Positions 11,183-22,800 of a DNA stretch of 64,000 nt are shown piece by piece. This stretch comes from Cristatella mucedo (Eukaryota > Bryozoa > Phylactolaemata > Cristatellidae): positions 4,112,001 to 4,176,000 of the forward strand of contig WPIO01000001.1 of the NCBI GenBank assembly GCA_009760855.2, written 5' to 3'. The stretch's first letter is position 1. Every line of letters begins with the position of its first letter. The translations under genes and the position numbers were made by a program. The notes beneath the pieces were generated by a model, which saw only the letters and a list, made by a program, of their open reading frames with translations, had not been told where the DNA came from and made no database searches.

Positions 11183-12439
11183 AAACAGCCAGTTTAGTGC
11201 GCCGAGAGCAGGTGCCCTACGGCATCCGCCAGCCTCGACCGCTCGACGAGGAGATATTTTTAAAAGTAAGTAGCATATACTGTATGCCTCGCCGATAAGA
11301 ATACCTCCTACGACGTGGGTATTCATATTTTTATTCATTCAAGTTATGCAGCCAAGCGTGCTCATTCAGATTCGCCACTTAAATTGGCCAACGAGCAGCC
11401 AAATTGTAGCGGTTTGATGTTACTTTTGTAGGACTGTGCTTCGCTCGACTTCCAGGTTTTACCCTCCGCTTGCGTCACTCACTGTTTGGACCATGTTTGG
11501 GCAACCTTAATGTTTGTTCGCTCGTCCATGACCCAAGTTTCTCTCAACCTAATTATTGTTGCCAAGTCAGACCTCTGTTATTTGACTGCATAGAACCTCA
11601 GTCAGCGGTCAATTTCTGTCTTACGCCACCGCACTTTGCTGTTAAGGGGAGGTACATCCTTGTAAGTTCTCTTTTTGAGATTTTATATCGGCGGTTTGTA
11701 TCGAAGAGCCGACTGGCTCTTGTGATCACACGTTGTCAGAAAGTACAATACGCTTGTCCTCTTTCATTGATGGTGCTATAGCTACTTGAGCTATTCCGTT
11801 TTAGAACCCAAAACGTGCCAATTGCGAGCGAGCGGCGAGCCAGCCATGCTTGGAGCTGCAAGAAAACGTACATTTCTGAGGTACGCATATTTACACCAAT
11901 GTATGCTTAATGATTCAAGAGCTGCTAGATGAATGAATTGAATGGCACGAGTCCGTTCTCGAGATAAGAGACACTTAATGCATGCTGCCCACCTGCTGCA
12001 TACCTTGGTGGTGATGCCTCGCATTGCCTCCAATTATATTTGCACACCGATTGATTGGTCTGGCTGCCATGCTGCTCGGGTGTATGGCATATAAGTAATT
12101 TAGCTATTACTTTCATTGTACATGGCCACGACAAGGGTGCGGCTTGCACAAAGACGGGTGCATGCAGTAAGTGTGTGCTAGCTGCGGCCTGCAAGCTGCG
12201 AGGAGAGCGACGAATGTTCAAAGCTTTGACCTAGTGACCGTGCACTGAAGTGGTGGGGAAAATGTAGCCGGAAGAAGTGAAGCGTGCTTGCACGGGGAAC
12301 CAGATTAACTAGACTTAGTGCCTCCGATGTAGCAGAGGCTTCCGTATAAGACAGAAACGTAGTCGTCCGTGACCGTTGACATTGTAGCCGAGTTGTAAAA
12401 GAGAATACCAACCTGCACATGCACCGGCTTTTGCTTGAT
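11181..12439. other. Spacer, no gene recognised
   Basis: Several short frames on both strands, none with a recognisable motif. They are taken as chance. Confidence 0.5.
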
Positions 12440-12825
12440 ATTGCGGCATGCTCGGAGACCGTGCATTTAGTTCGTATGCTCCCAAAGCCTGGAACTCCCT
12501 CCCGACCTGCGTCAGAACATCCCCTGACTTAACCACATTTAAAAAGAACTTAAAAACACACCTGTTTAGGACAGCATTTAGTGGGTCCCTGTGATTCGTC
12601 CTTGATGTGCTTATGCGTGCTGACACTGTGCATGCCACTAACCACATGTGCATGCTGACCCTGTGCATGTCACCCCTAACCATGCTATTCATTTCGTTTG
12701 TTTATCAAGCATGATATTACTCACCATTCAATTGCATTTCCCTTTGCAGCAAATGTAAAGCACCTAGAAAGAGATTGAGTTCTCTGAGGGCGCTTTATCA
12801 AGTGCATTATTATTATTATGCTCCG
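12440..12825 (+). mobile_element. LINE family B 3' part
   Basis: From 12470 the plus strand encodes the diagnostic SYAPKAWNSLPT-type C-terminus (nucleotides TATGCTCCCAAAGCCTGGAA), followed by the AACCACATGTGCATGCTGAC and CACCCCTAACCATG repeats of the 3' untranslated part, then AAGCACCTAGAAAGAGATTG and a short ATT run. Confidence 0.85.
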
Positions 12826-13554
12826 TAGGCCAATGCCAGCAGGTCAGCAATTAGTCACGTGCAGACAGCTGGCTACCTACCAAGAATGCCTGAAAGGAAG
12901 CCGTTATTTCGCTCTTATACCTGAGGACGTAAATGCAGAGGACAACATTGATTGTTTAAAGAGAGTATTTGTGCAGCTATTTGCTTATATACTTGGTCTC
13001 TAGTTTTCAAATGGAAATTCTCCTCGACTTTGTGCAGTTAGAATATAGCCGATCAATAATTTTTTGTAAACAACAGTTGGTGGCTCGTTGTGAGGGCTAA
13101 CCTAATGAAGAATTTGAGTTAAATTTTACCTAGCCATTAACTCCCTGATTTTTGAAAGTACTAGGTACGGGCAGAAACTAATTATGTATAGGCTAGATGG
13201 TTTACCAAATCCACCCCAGCATTTGAATTCAATCTAGATCTTCTTAAACATACCGCGAGATCCAATTATTGCATGTATCTAGTGTAAATGCCAAATAGCA
13301 TGAGCTTTCACTGTGGCGACATGGCCTCGCTCTTGAGTCAAGTTTAGTTTTATACAGGAGCCAGCAGACTGGCAGGCTGCAGGCATCCAGGCTAGTTCCT
13401 CTGATATAGTTTAAAAGATTGGTTGAGCAATTCAAGGCTTAAATTCGAGAAAACGCACAAGTAAGCAAAGATAATACTTTGGAATGAAGGAAAGAACTGA
13501 TGGATGATGCGTGGAATTCTCATTACAGACTGGAGCATACCGCAGCACGATAAT

Positions 13555-13690
13555 GCTTTGGTTTGGCCAGGGAGTAAGGTGCTCGTCTTTAACAACCAAG
13601 GTCGTAGGCTCGAGCCCTCGGCATATGTAAGCGTCCGGAAAGAGATTAAATTTTCTTAGGGTAATATGCAAATGAATTAAATTGTTGTAT
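13555..13690 (+). repeat. SINE family S1 copy
   Basis: Head GGTTTGGCCAGGGAGTAAGG, B-box-like AGGCTCGAGCCC, tail AGATTAAATTTTCTTAGGG and CAAATGAATTAAAT, ending in a TA-rich run. Confidence 0.75.
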
Positions 13691-13845
13691 ATATATATAA
13701 TGGCACCCAAGGCACCTGTTGTTATTATCATTTTTATTTTTATCAGTACTACTATGATATATGTATGCATATATAGCAGTGCTCAAGGCCAGCCGATGAC
13801 GGACGAGGGAGATGAGATGCCGCAGGAGTTGAAAGATGAACGAGA

Positions 13846-13851
13846 GAAACC

Positions 13852-13906
<55 letters not shown>

Positions 13907-14100
13907 TATTATTATAATGCAATTATGCGATTTTGCCCATACGTGGATAGCTGGACTTGCAACGTACGTACTGCTTATATAGGAGGTATGCTCAGCCAAC
14001 ATAAATATGCACACACAAGTAGATATGTATCACACACACACACGCACGCACGCACGCATGCACGTGCACACACACATGTATATATAGATAGATAGATTTA
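13846..14100. repeat. (TA)n and (CA)n/(CACG)n microsatellite cluster
   Basis: TA-rich tract at about 13850-13910 with ATT units, and CA/CACG repeats at about 14030-14075 followed by (GATA)3. The intervening 100 bp is unremarkable. Confidence 0.85.
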
Positions 14101-15282
14101 TTTACTAATAAAGATTTGTATATATGCAGGTGCATATACAACATATACACTGTATAACCGAGAAAATCAATCTTACCGTTAAATGCAATGTAAATGTACA
14201 AATCGCATCTACTTGGATAGTTTCTGAGCCGATATACAAGTTTTTTTTTACCTTTTTTCACATCGAACAAAGCAAAATATCCAAATGCTTCTTAGTTGTA
14301 GCAGTAGCTGCAGCGATCGCTATGACAAACATGGACAGTGCACGCCTGCTGGTGCCGAGACGTGACCGAGAGCTAATCGACCACCCGATTTCCATGTCAA
14401 GGCATGTGTGAATGTGGTGCAGAGGACACGCGATGTGGGCGATTGAGTGCTAGATCAGTAATAACTTACTTCGGTGTTGGATGGAACTGGTGAGTGATTG
14501 AGAAACCTAATCCGCTATGACCTGCGAGCAACTTTTACTCACGCTCGGACCAAGTGAGTCTAATGATGAGCTCGATGGTTACTAATTGCTTAAGACCGTA
14601 TGCACTTTCTGTGCTGGGCCTGCAGCAGAGCATACCCGATTTTCTTCTGTGCTGAGCCTGTAGCAGACCGTATCTGATAACTTCGGTTTGCTACGAAACG
14701 GCATTATGGCACTGCGGTACTTGCTGAGCACTCACTCACTCTGACAATGAACACCTTGATTGACGAGGGCCTCTAATTTCCCCACTTCGAGGTTTTTGTA
14801 AAGCTGGATGATTCTGATTGGGGGGGGGCATTCAAAGGATATTCGGCAAAGTCCTCAATTTGAACTCGCTTAAATTTAGACATCTGCTTAGGTAAGCCTA
14901 CCCCTTGCCATGAAGCCTTGACTACTATTGAAACGCACGAAGACTCGAGCCAGTAGGAGCTACAATGGTGATGGTGTGCACGGTGTGACATATCTCTACG
15001 GTATCATCTCTTACTTTGATGAGGCTGAAACACGGTTCTGCTTACGCGAATCCAACAAAAAATGTTGCTTTAATTGAATTCTCACAGTCATATACCGACA
15101 GGTATCAAGAAAGCTCACTGCATTGCCAGGTTCTGCAGCTGACACATTCCATCCGATGGGATGTCTGCACAGCAATGTACTGCCAAATGCTATTATGAGA
15201 CAGTTTGTGTCTCAGCCGAACAGTGTGAAGCACGCATCGGTGTAAACATGTTAGCTGCCCCACGTTTATATACAATTTGCAG
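14101..15282. other. Region upstream of the AHR-like bHLH exon
   Basis: A promoter or earlier exon of the AHR-like gene would be expected here, but I cannot place one. A TATA-like TTTATATACA lies at 15264-15273, directly before the bHLH exon, and also forms part of its putative polypyrimidine/acceptor region. Confidence 0.35.
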
Positions 15283-15521
15283 CGCGAAGATTGAAACACT
15301 GTTTGGCTCTGACTTGGGCACTGCTGATGGCCCCAACAATTCCATGCCGCCGGAAAAAAGTTGCCCCAACCCAAGCAGACGACACCGAAAGAAGCTCAAC
15401 GAGCAGCTGGCCGAGCTTGCGATGACCTTGCCATTTGATGACACCGAACTTGTAAAGCTCGACAAGCTTTCCGTACTGCGGTTGGCGGCGGGATACCTTC
15501 AAAGCAAGCAGCATCTGGACG
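15283..15521 (+). CDS. AHR-like exon with the bHLH domain
   Basis: Acceptor TTTATATACAATTTGCAG ends at 15282; donor G|GTACGC follows 15521. The exon carries PEKSCPNPSRRHRKKLN, LPFDD and KLDKLSVLRLAAGYLQSKQ, which aligns with AHR exon 2 from the NPSKRHRDRLN-type basic region through helix 2. Exon entry is phase 2 and exit phase 1. The frame is also open upstream to ATGs at 15248 and 15161, so translation could instead begin at 15248 with no upstream exon. Confidence 0.9.
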
Positions 15522-18500
15522 GTACGCAGTAGCCATAGCCGTCACTCTATCCCTGCTGCCATGTATACCAACTCGTTGGCCGGATTAGTCAGGTACACAG
15601 ATGACGTGGAGCTTGTCATTGAGCTCCATCCCGCTGGCGTTGTGGCCGAAAGCTTGCAGAATCTAGTTGCTGACTCACTGGTTTCTCGCATCTACTGGGA
15701 GATGCGAGCGGTCTTAAGCCAGCTTGCAGCTTTAAGTCGCCCACGGGTAAAGGTTAATAAGAAAATTTAGATTATAGGTCAATCGTAAGGAAAACCATTA
15801 AAATCATGCATACTAAACACGCAGAGCACCCTATCCCATAATACAAGTGCTGTGCTTAGGAAAAAAGGCTAGTTGATTCAACAGCCTCATTTATACAGCG
15901 TCAGATCAGCCTTAATGGCCACCGCCACCACTTGCAGCAGGCAATAGTGGATCTCCCACTGCAGGACTCAAACCTTCGACCTGGGTCGTGAAAGTCCGAG
16001 GACCTTACCTACGGACTAAGACCCAGAGGCAAGGTACAAACACCTCTTCCAAAATTTTATACTCTGTTTTCGAGCTGTGTCTATACTGGCACTACATGCC
16101 TTAAAATGGATATCGTAGCACCGTAAGTGGTCAACATCTCGTCTTCGCGAAATTGTTTATACGAACGCCTGATCGGATACGCTACTTTTGATTAACACGG
16201 GGGCACAAATAAACTTTTTATTCTAATCCATATAGAGCACATCGATAGGAGCCACCTGCCGATAAGCACCGCGTGTCGTAGGTCAATCGCATGACTTCTG
16301 TAGACAGATTCTGCTAGTAAATACACAGGCTAAAAAGAATGCACTTCAGGTCGAGAAACGCACCTGCCATTTCAGGGCCTCCTTAGTTCAAAATAAATAT
16401 ATACAATTTGTGTGTGTAGCACCCTAAGATAAATTAATATCTGTCCAGGCACTTCAAATATACCACAGAGCTCGAGCCCACGACCTCTGACATTAAAAGC
16501 ATTCTCCTTGACCTAGGTCATCAAAGGCGGGAACCTTAACCCCTAGGTGAAACCAGGGCGGCAAGGAGCAAATATTCCAATTTTCGAATGGAAACAAAGC
16601 CTGATTACGCTCGTCTGCTGCCTTCTTCGTCGCAGGAAAACAGATTCATTACGTGACAGTCACTGCTTAGGGCGATATAAAAATGACACGATCTGCTCTT
16701 TCTAAGCAGGACCATTCGTTTGCGACAAACATTTTGACTTATGTAACTTGCTCTATTATGTCTTTCAGGCAGTGCAATAAGACACTTACACTTAAAGTTG
16801 GTAAAAAACTCAGCCATGCATGTCTGTCTTTAACATCAAGCTGCCGCGTTACAGAAGTTCTCATCGTTTTGCAATAGCTGCCCATCGAATAGCGAGTTGA
16901 TTTCAAGGTCCCTCATTTTTAGGTCCATTCATTAGTTTTCTCAAGCCTACCCATCCGAAAAAAATACCTAATCAGGCTTTCGATCGAATCACCCGCTCCT
17001 CAGACTATAGTTATTTGATTAGCCTCTAACCAATCTCAAACCTTTTAGAAATCGTATCTTCATTTCGTGTGCTCCTAAAGCCTCGAACTCACTCCCGGAT
17101 GATGTCAGGACATTCCTTGACTTAAAGACATTTAAATGTAAGCTAAAACTCCCCCTTTCTCACCGCGTCTGCACCATCCGTGTGAATTGTTCTTTGTGTG
17201 ATTTTAATATTGAAATTGATGTCCATGTTATTATTGACCAATTGCATGGTTACTTTCCATAATATTTAAATGCCTAGAAATGGATTTAGTTCTCTTAGGG
17301 TACAATCAACTTGCTTGGTTGTTATCATTATTCTTATTATTGATAAGCAGTATCCGACGTGCACTTAGTTTGCGCTTGCACTTAGGCTTGTTCTAATGTT
17401 CCAATCGTTAGTGTAATTAATTGCAGGTCAAACGATGCTAGTAATTTCAAAATTCAGAGTGACCGAAGGCCGTCCTCGGTGGGACGGAACACCGTGCAAT
17501 AATTTTGATTGTAGTGGGAAACAATCTCGCCTTCTTCGTGTCAACTATCTAGTGCTCTAGCGATTGAGCTATAGAGACTAATTTTTGAACTGCATTCACG
17601 AAGGGATAGAAACTCTGGCTTTAATTCGTCGCTCACGTGCTCGAGCCGAATCCTTGTGCACTGAGTGAGCGAATATGCATGTTTTTTATTTAAGATTTTG
17701 GAGCCAATTGCGACCATTGGAACTGCTGTGTTAGGTGACTAGAGAGCGACGCTTCACCAATTGTTTGAGTTCAAGACAATTGGGGAACGCCACGAGTGAT
17801 CATCCGCCGCGTCCTTGGCAAGCGTTAAATGGCTGAATACATAAATGCGGCCTTTTTTGCGGTGGATGCTAGGAGAGCAGTAGTTTCAAAATACAGAGCG
17901 ATGTAGTCAGGTAGTACAAGGTTGCTTTGAAGACCATTTGAGGCCCGGCTTCTACCCTAAGCATTTACTAATTATACAGTCTCTGTCATTGGTGTGAGTA
18001 CGTGGTTCGTAATCGATAGCAAGCTCCTTGCGGGTAGTAGTGAAGCACGGGGGATGGGCAAGGCAGCAAGGTGCTCGAAGAGAGAGCCTCAGGATGGACA
18101 ATATTCAGCCAGCCTCATTCGGGTGCTGTAGCACAGAGGCCTTAAATCTTTTCGCTTTCATCGCATCCTTCCATCGATGAAGGTAGGATAGCTTTTTTAT
18201 GTCTCGGGAGTTTAACCTGGGCCTTCAATGACGAAAGCAGGAATATTGAAACTGTTTGATGCTAACTGGATGCGACTGGAGTGCTAGGTTAAAGTCGATT
18301 GGCATCTTCTCGGGTGCTGCATCAACGATGCCACGAGACGTGGATACCGCGGTGAACTTGGTTTTCTCTTCGAAATGACTAAACGGAGTGCTCCAGCGGC
18401 GATACTTAAGCAGTCAATCAATTATAATTAGATCTTTTTTAGACATACATTTGGCCTGTTGGGTAAATGCAGCTGAAGTGCTATACTGCCAACCTGCATT

Positions 18501-19819
18501 TAAAGGTAATTTAACCATGCCCTTCTGGGTCAATAGAAATTTTGAAGCCTTTGGGTATCTCGAAATCTGTTGGACGGTGCGAACACGTCAAAGTGAACTA
18601 AACAGTGTTCACAAGTGCCTGCTTAAGGCAGCAGGAGAGTAAGGCATTCTCATTTGTAGACTGACGCGCTGATTCTTTCTGGTCTCTTCAATGCCAGAAG
18701 AATACTATCATTTGTTGGACATATAAATGATAGAATTGATGTCTTTAGTAAGTGGCGGAGTCTTTGCTTAGAATTTCCTAGGTTGGAAAACCGTAGTTAA
18801 AGCCAGAAAGCAAAGGCGGCAAGACGAGATGTCACAAATGCATGGACTAATTTGAATGTAGCATCCCTGTCTAAGCAAGCCCGGATTTTAGCAATTTGAT
18901 GTAGCATAGAGTGGGCAGCATTGACTGTGAAGCTGATGATGCCGTCTAATGAAAATCCCTATGGAACAAGTCACCCAGATTTCGTGAACATTCAACAGAA
19001 GATAGACTAGCAGAGCCAATTTTGAGCGTTACGTTTTCCAATTTCCGAGTTACACTTGGTTTGCACATAACTAGTAAGTTGGATTTATCGTCGTTAATTT
19101 AAGAAAGGTATCAGCCATCCATGTGCGGATGTCATAAATAAATGCAGCAAGATAGTTGAGAAAATTCGACGTGCTGGAAGGCTGGGAGGGATCAAAGCAA
19201 AGGTACAACTCAGTGTCATGTGCATAGGAGCGAAAGCCTAGATTGTGCCTGGCAATCACATCGGCAAGAGCGAGAGTATAAACCATGAAAGGAACCGAAC
19301 CAATCGCACAGCCCTTAGGTACCCTATACTTCAGTGGTTCCTTAGATGATCTCTTTTCGTTTACATGGAGTTTCACATTGACATAGGACAGAGATGTGAC
19401 GGTGCCATTTGACAGCAGCAGAGGATGCTCTGATTGTGGAACAAGACCGACAAATATGCAGCCATTGCCCGGTCTTTCCTGACCGCTGGCTACCGGTCGG
19501 CAGTGATTCGTGGTTGGGGGCTCTTGGCAGCTGAAGGCCAAACAATGAAGCTTGCCTGGCCGAACTCGGCATCCTATAAAAGTAAAGGACGGCTTTAAGG
19601 CGGCACTGCGTCTCCGATGCCATTACGGACCCTGAAGCCGTGTGGTCCCTGTTCCTGAACCCGGAGGCCCGGTTAGCACGCTCGACCCCGGCAGGACAGG
19701 GCACCGCCGGCTAATGAAATATATTAGTTAAATTTTTTCTCTCAATATATATATATATATATATATATACATATGTATTCATGCATGCGTGTGTGTGCTG
19801 TGTGTGTGTGTTGTGTGTG

Positions 19820-19877
<58 letters not shown>

Positions 19878-22800
19878 TTGCTCCCACGCGAGTCTTTACT
19901 GTTCTAGTGCGTAAGAGCCCAAAAATTAGGTGTATATTAGGAATGCAGGATGAAATCCAAACAATGACTTGGAAGTAATCTTTTTCTGGGTTTCCAACTT
20001 CAGCCTCATTCTCAAAGGATCCCGCCGGTTTTTCTTTACACTTTAGCGTCTCGTCATTCCCCCCCCGAAGTTACTATAGTATCGACCAATTTTACCCTGA
20101 TCCGTTTTGTCAGTCAAGAGCTGTAGCGTACATGCACTAAGACGAGTGAGTAATTTCGGGTAGGTTGAACTCAAGACAAGTGTAGGCACTTAATTTGAAC
20201 ATCTATTCACCAGCTAAGTAAAAAGTCAATTGGGGGTTCTTTCGCTCAGCATACTGAACGCAGTTTTGTGAATACCAACATCGATAAAACTGGTCTTTTT
20301 ACCTATGGAACCAGAAAGGTAATATTCAGAATCAAGAATTACTCTGACTTGTATGCCAAAAACATACTGGAGCAGCTTGAATTGGTTTATCGTTATTCTC
20401 TAAGTGTACCTCAATGCTTTACCAGTCGACATTGCCAATTTTCTGTGGGTGTAGATACTTATTTTGACGTTGGTTGATATAATACGCCCGTGTAGTATAG
20501 TGTTTAGAAGACCGGCAAAGTAATTTTAAGCTGAATGGATCTAAATAATTTCTGCGTTTCTCAACTGAAGGTCGTTGAGCATTATTCTCGCTGTAAAAAT
20601 ACGCAGAGCTGCCAAGCTGTGGATTGAGGCTGCCTAAGGCTTTACTGGCAGTAGGGTAGCACTATCCCAGCTTCTAAAACTTTCAAAACCCTCATTGAAA
20701 TTTTGCGCTTCTTCTAATAGAGATACAAATGTAGCTAGTGAAAGAAATTTGAAATACCAATTTGTAATATTATTAAAGTACAGCATATGTTTTTTGAGAT
20801 TTGGCTAAATGGCACGTCTACATTTTATATAGCTGGCTTGGTCCAGCGGTTAAGGTTCTCGCACCGACCAAGGTCTGGCTGAGGTCGTGGGCTCGAGCCC
20901 CAAGGCATATGTGAAGCGCCTGAATAGAGATTAAGTTCTCTTGAGGCGCTATACAAATGAATTATATTTAATTGTATTATATAATTTTCCTCAAGAGTAA
21001 GCATAGCAATCTAGCTTTTGACTCTACTAGGAAGTCCATGCTTAGTGGAGGCCCAAATAAAGATGCATTTAAGGCATTTAAGTGGTGCTTCTAGTTATGC
21101 AAGCTCTACATATGCCGTTTCTGGTTAATAAAACATGATTTTTCAATTACATCAGCATGCTTGAACTAAGCGTGTTACTCGAGCGCTACTTGTACATTTT
21201 GGGGGTCGCATATGTGACGACCGTTACAGTACAATTGCAGGTTGGACGCCATCAGTCGGCTACCAATCAGCTGAGCGGTATTCTTCGGGAGCAGGAGCTT
21301 CAAGTGTCATGAAGGTGAGATGGCTTCATGATGAATATTTAGTTAGAAGTCAAGGCAGAATGCGCCAATGCTGCGCTGCAATGCGAAAAAATTGTAGGCT
21401 GAAAAATCGCGCGAGAGGCTTAGATAAAGAAGAGATAGAAAAATTCCCGGTGAAGTGAAAGAGAGCGAAAGTTAACAGAGATAGCGGTAGCCAGAACACA
21501 GATTTGTATCGCACAAAGGGCGCACGAAATAGCTTCGCAGGAAAGTTAGAAAGAAAAAAAGAGAAATAGAACGTCTAAAAATGGCCGCATAAGAGTAAGG
21601 ACACCCGAAGCGCTATTGAATCCCTACCTATTACAGTTTGGACTAACGTTATGCCAAAAAACCAAACCATTGAAAGTTGGATCATATTAGCCGCTAAGGA
21701 GCTTCGCTTAGCAGCTCTATTGGCTTGAGCTGCTCATACTGATATTACAAAAATTATGATGCTGAGACTAGATTTGCACGTTTGGTACCTTCGCGGTCTT
21801 TGTTCTTTTAAGAAGTTTACACTGTCCGTTTGCCTTTCGTCTCGCTTCCTCCTAACTTCCTACATGCTCCACTCTCAATAGGGGTCAGCGCAAAGCGGCT
21901 TTCGTAAGAGAGGCAGGAATGACCACATGGCCAAGCTTCGTCAAAGGCTTAATGGTCATTAAAAATGTCCGAAAAACAATATTTACTGCCTGCCTCCTCA
22001 TTATCACACTCTTATCATATGTCCTAGCAGGTCCCGTAAACTGAGTCTCATGTAATACGTCGAGTATCTCATGTTAAAGTCGTTCGTAAAGGGTATCAAA
22101 TAAAGAAGGCGTGCCCTTGACGATACCTATGCTTGGTAATCTGTTCCTAGCTTTTGCCTGTCTTCGTTCGGTCAAGGCCAAGAAGTAGAACCAAGCTCAG
22201 CTTCATCTGTCTTCATTGGTCTTCCCTCAGGTCTTTGAGCGACAACCTAGTTTGGTGACGTCGGCACCAAAGATGGAAGCAGCTCAACAAGAAAGCGTCC
22301 TTGTAAACCCGGGTTAATGCACATAAGGCAATGAACACATATTCGGAAAGTGCAACTATGCTGCACAATTTCATAATAATGTATATATTTTTAGGTTCTG
22401 GACTGCTTCGTCATGATTATCCAAGGTGACGGAAATGTAATCTACCTATCAGATAACATCAGTGAACATTTGGGATTTGATAAGGTATGCACAAGCACTC
22501 AGCACATGTCTCTCTTAATCAGTTACTTAACTAACCGCACATCATAGGGGCCTGTTATTGAGCGTAGTACCGATGCCGCCGTGGATGGTCGAGCTTCATT
22601 CCGACACATTGCGAGGGCTGAATTGAGTTTTATGGCAGGACTAGGTACCGAACGGCAATGAGCATGACCTATATATTGCTCCAAGAGCGCGGAGCTAATA
22701 GACTCCACTTTAGCGGTAGGTCGGAAGGAAGCTGTGCTACAGGCCTAGTTCTTGAGCACAAAACAGATGAACAGACTAAGACACGCGTTAGAACAGTTTT

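Noticed and set aside
13646-14270. Tyr-Ile-rich open frames
   Set aside because: Translation of TA and CA microsatellites.
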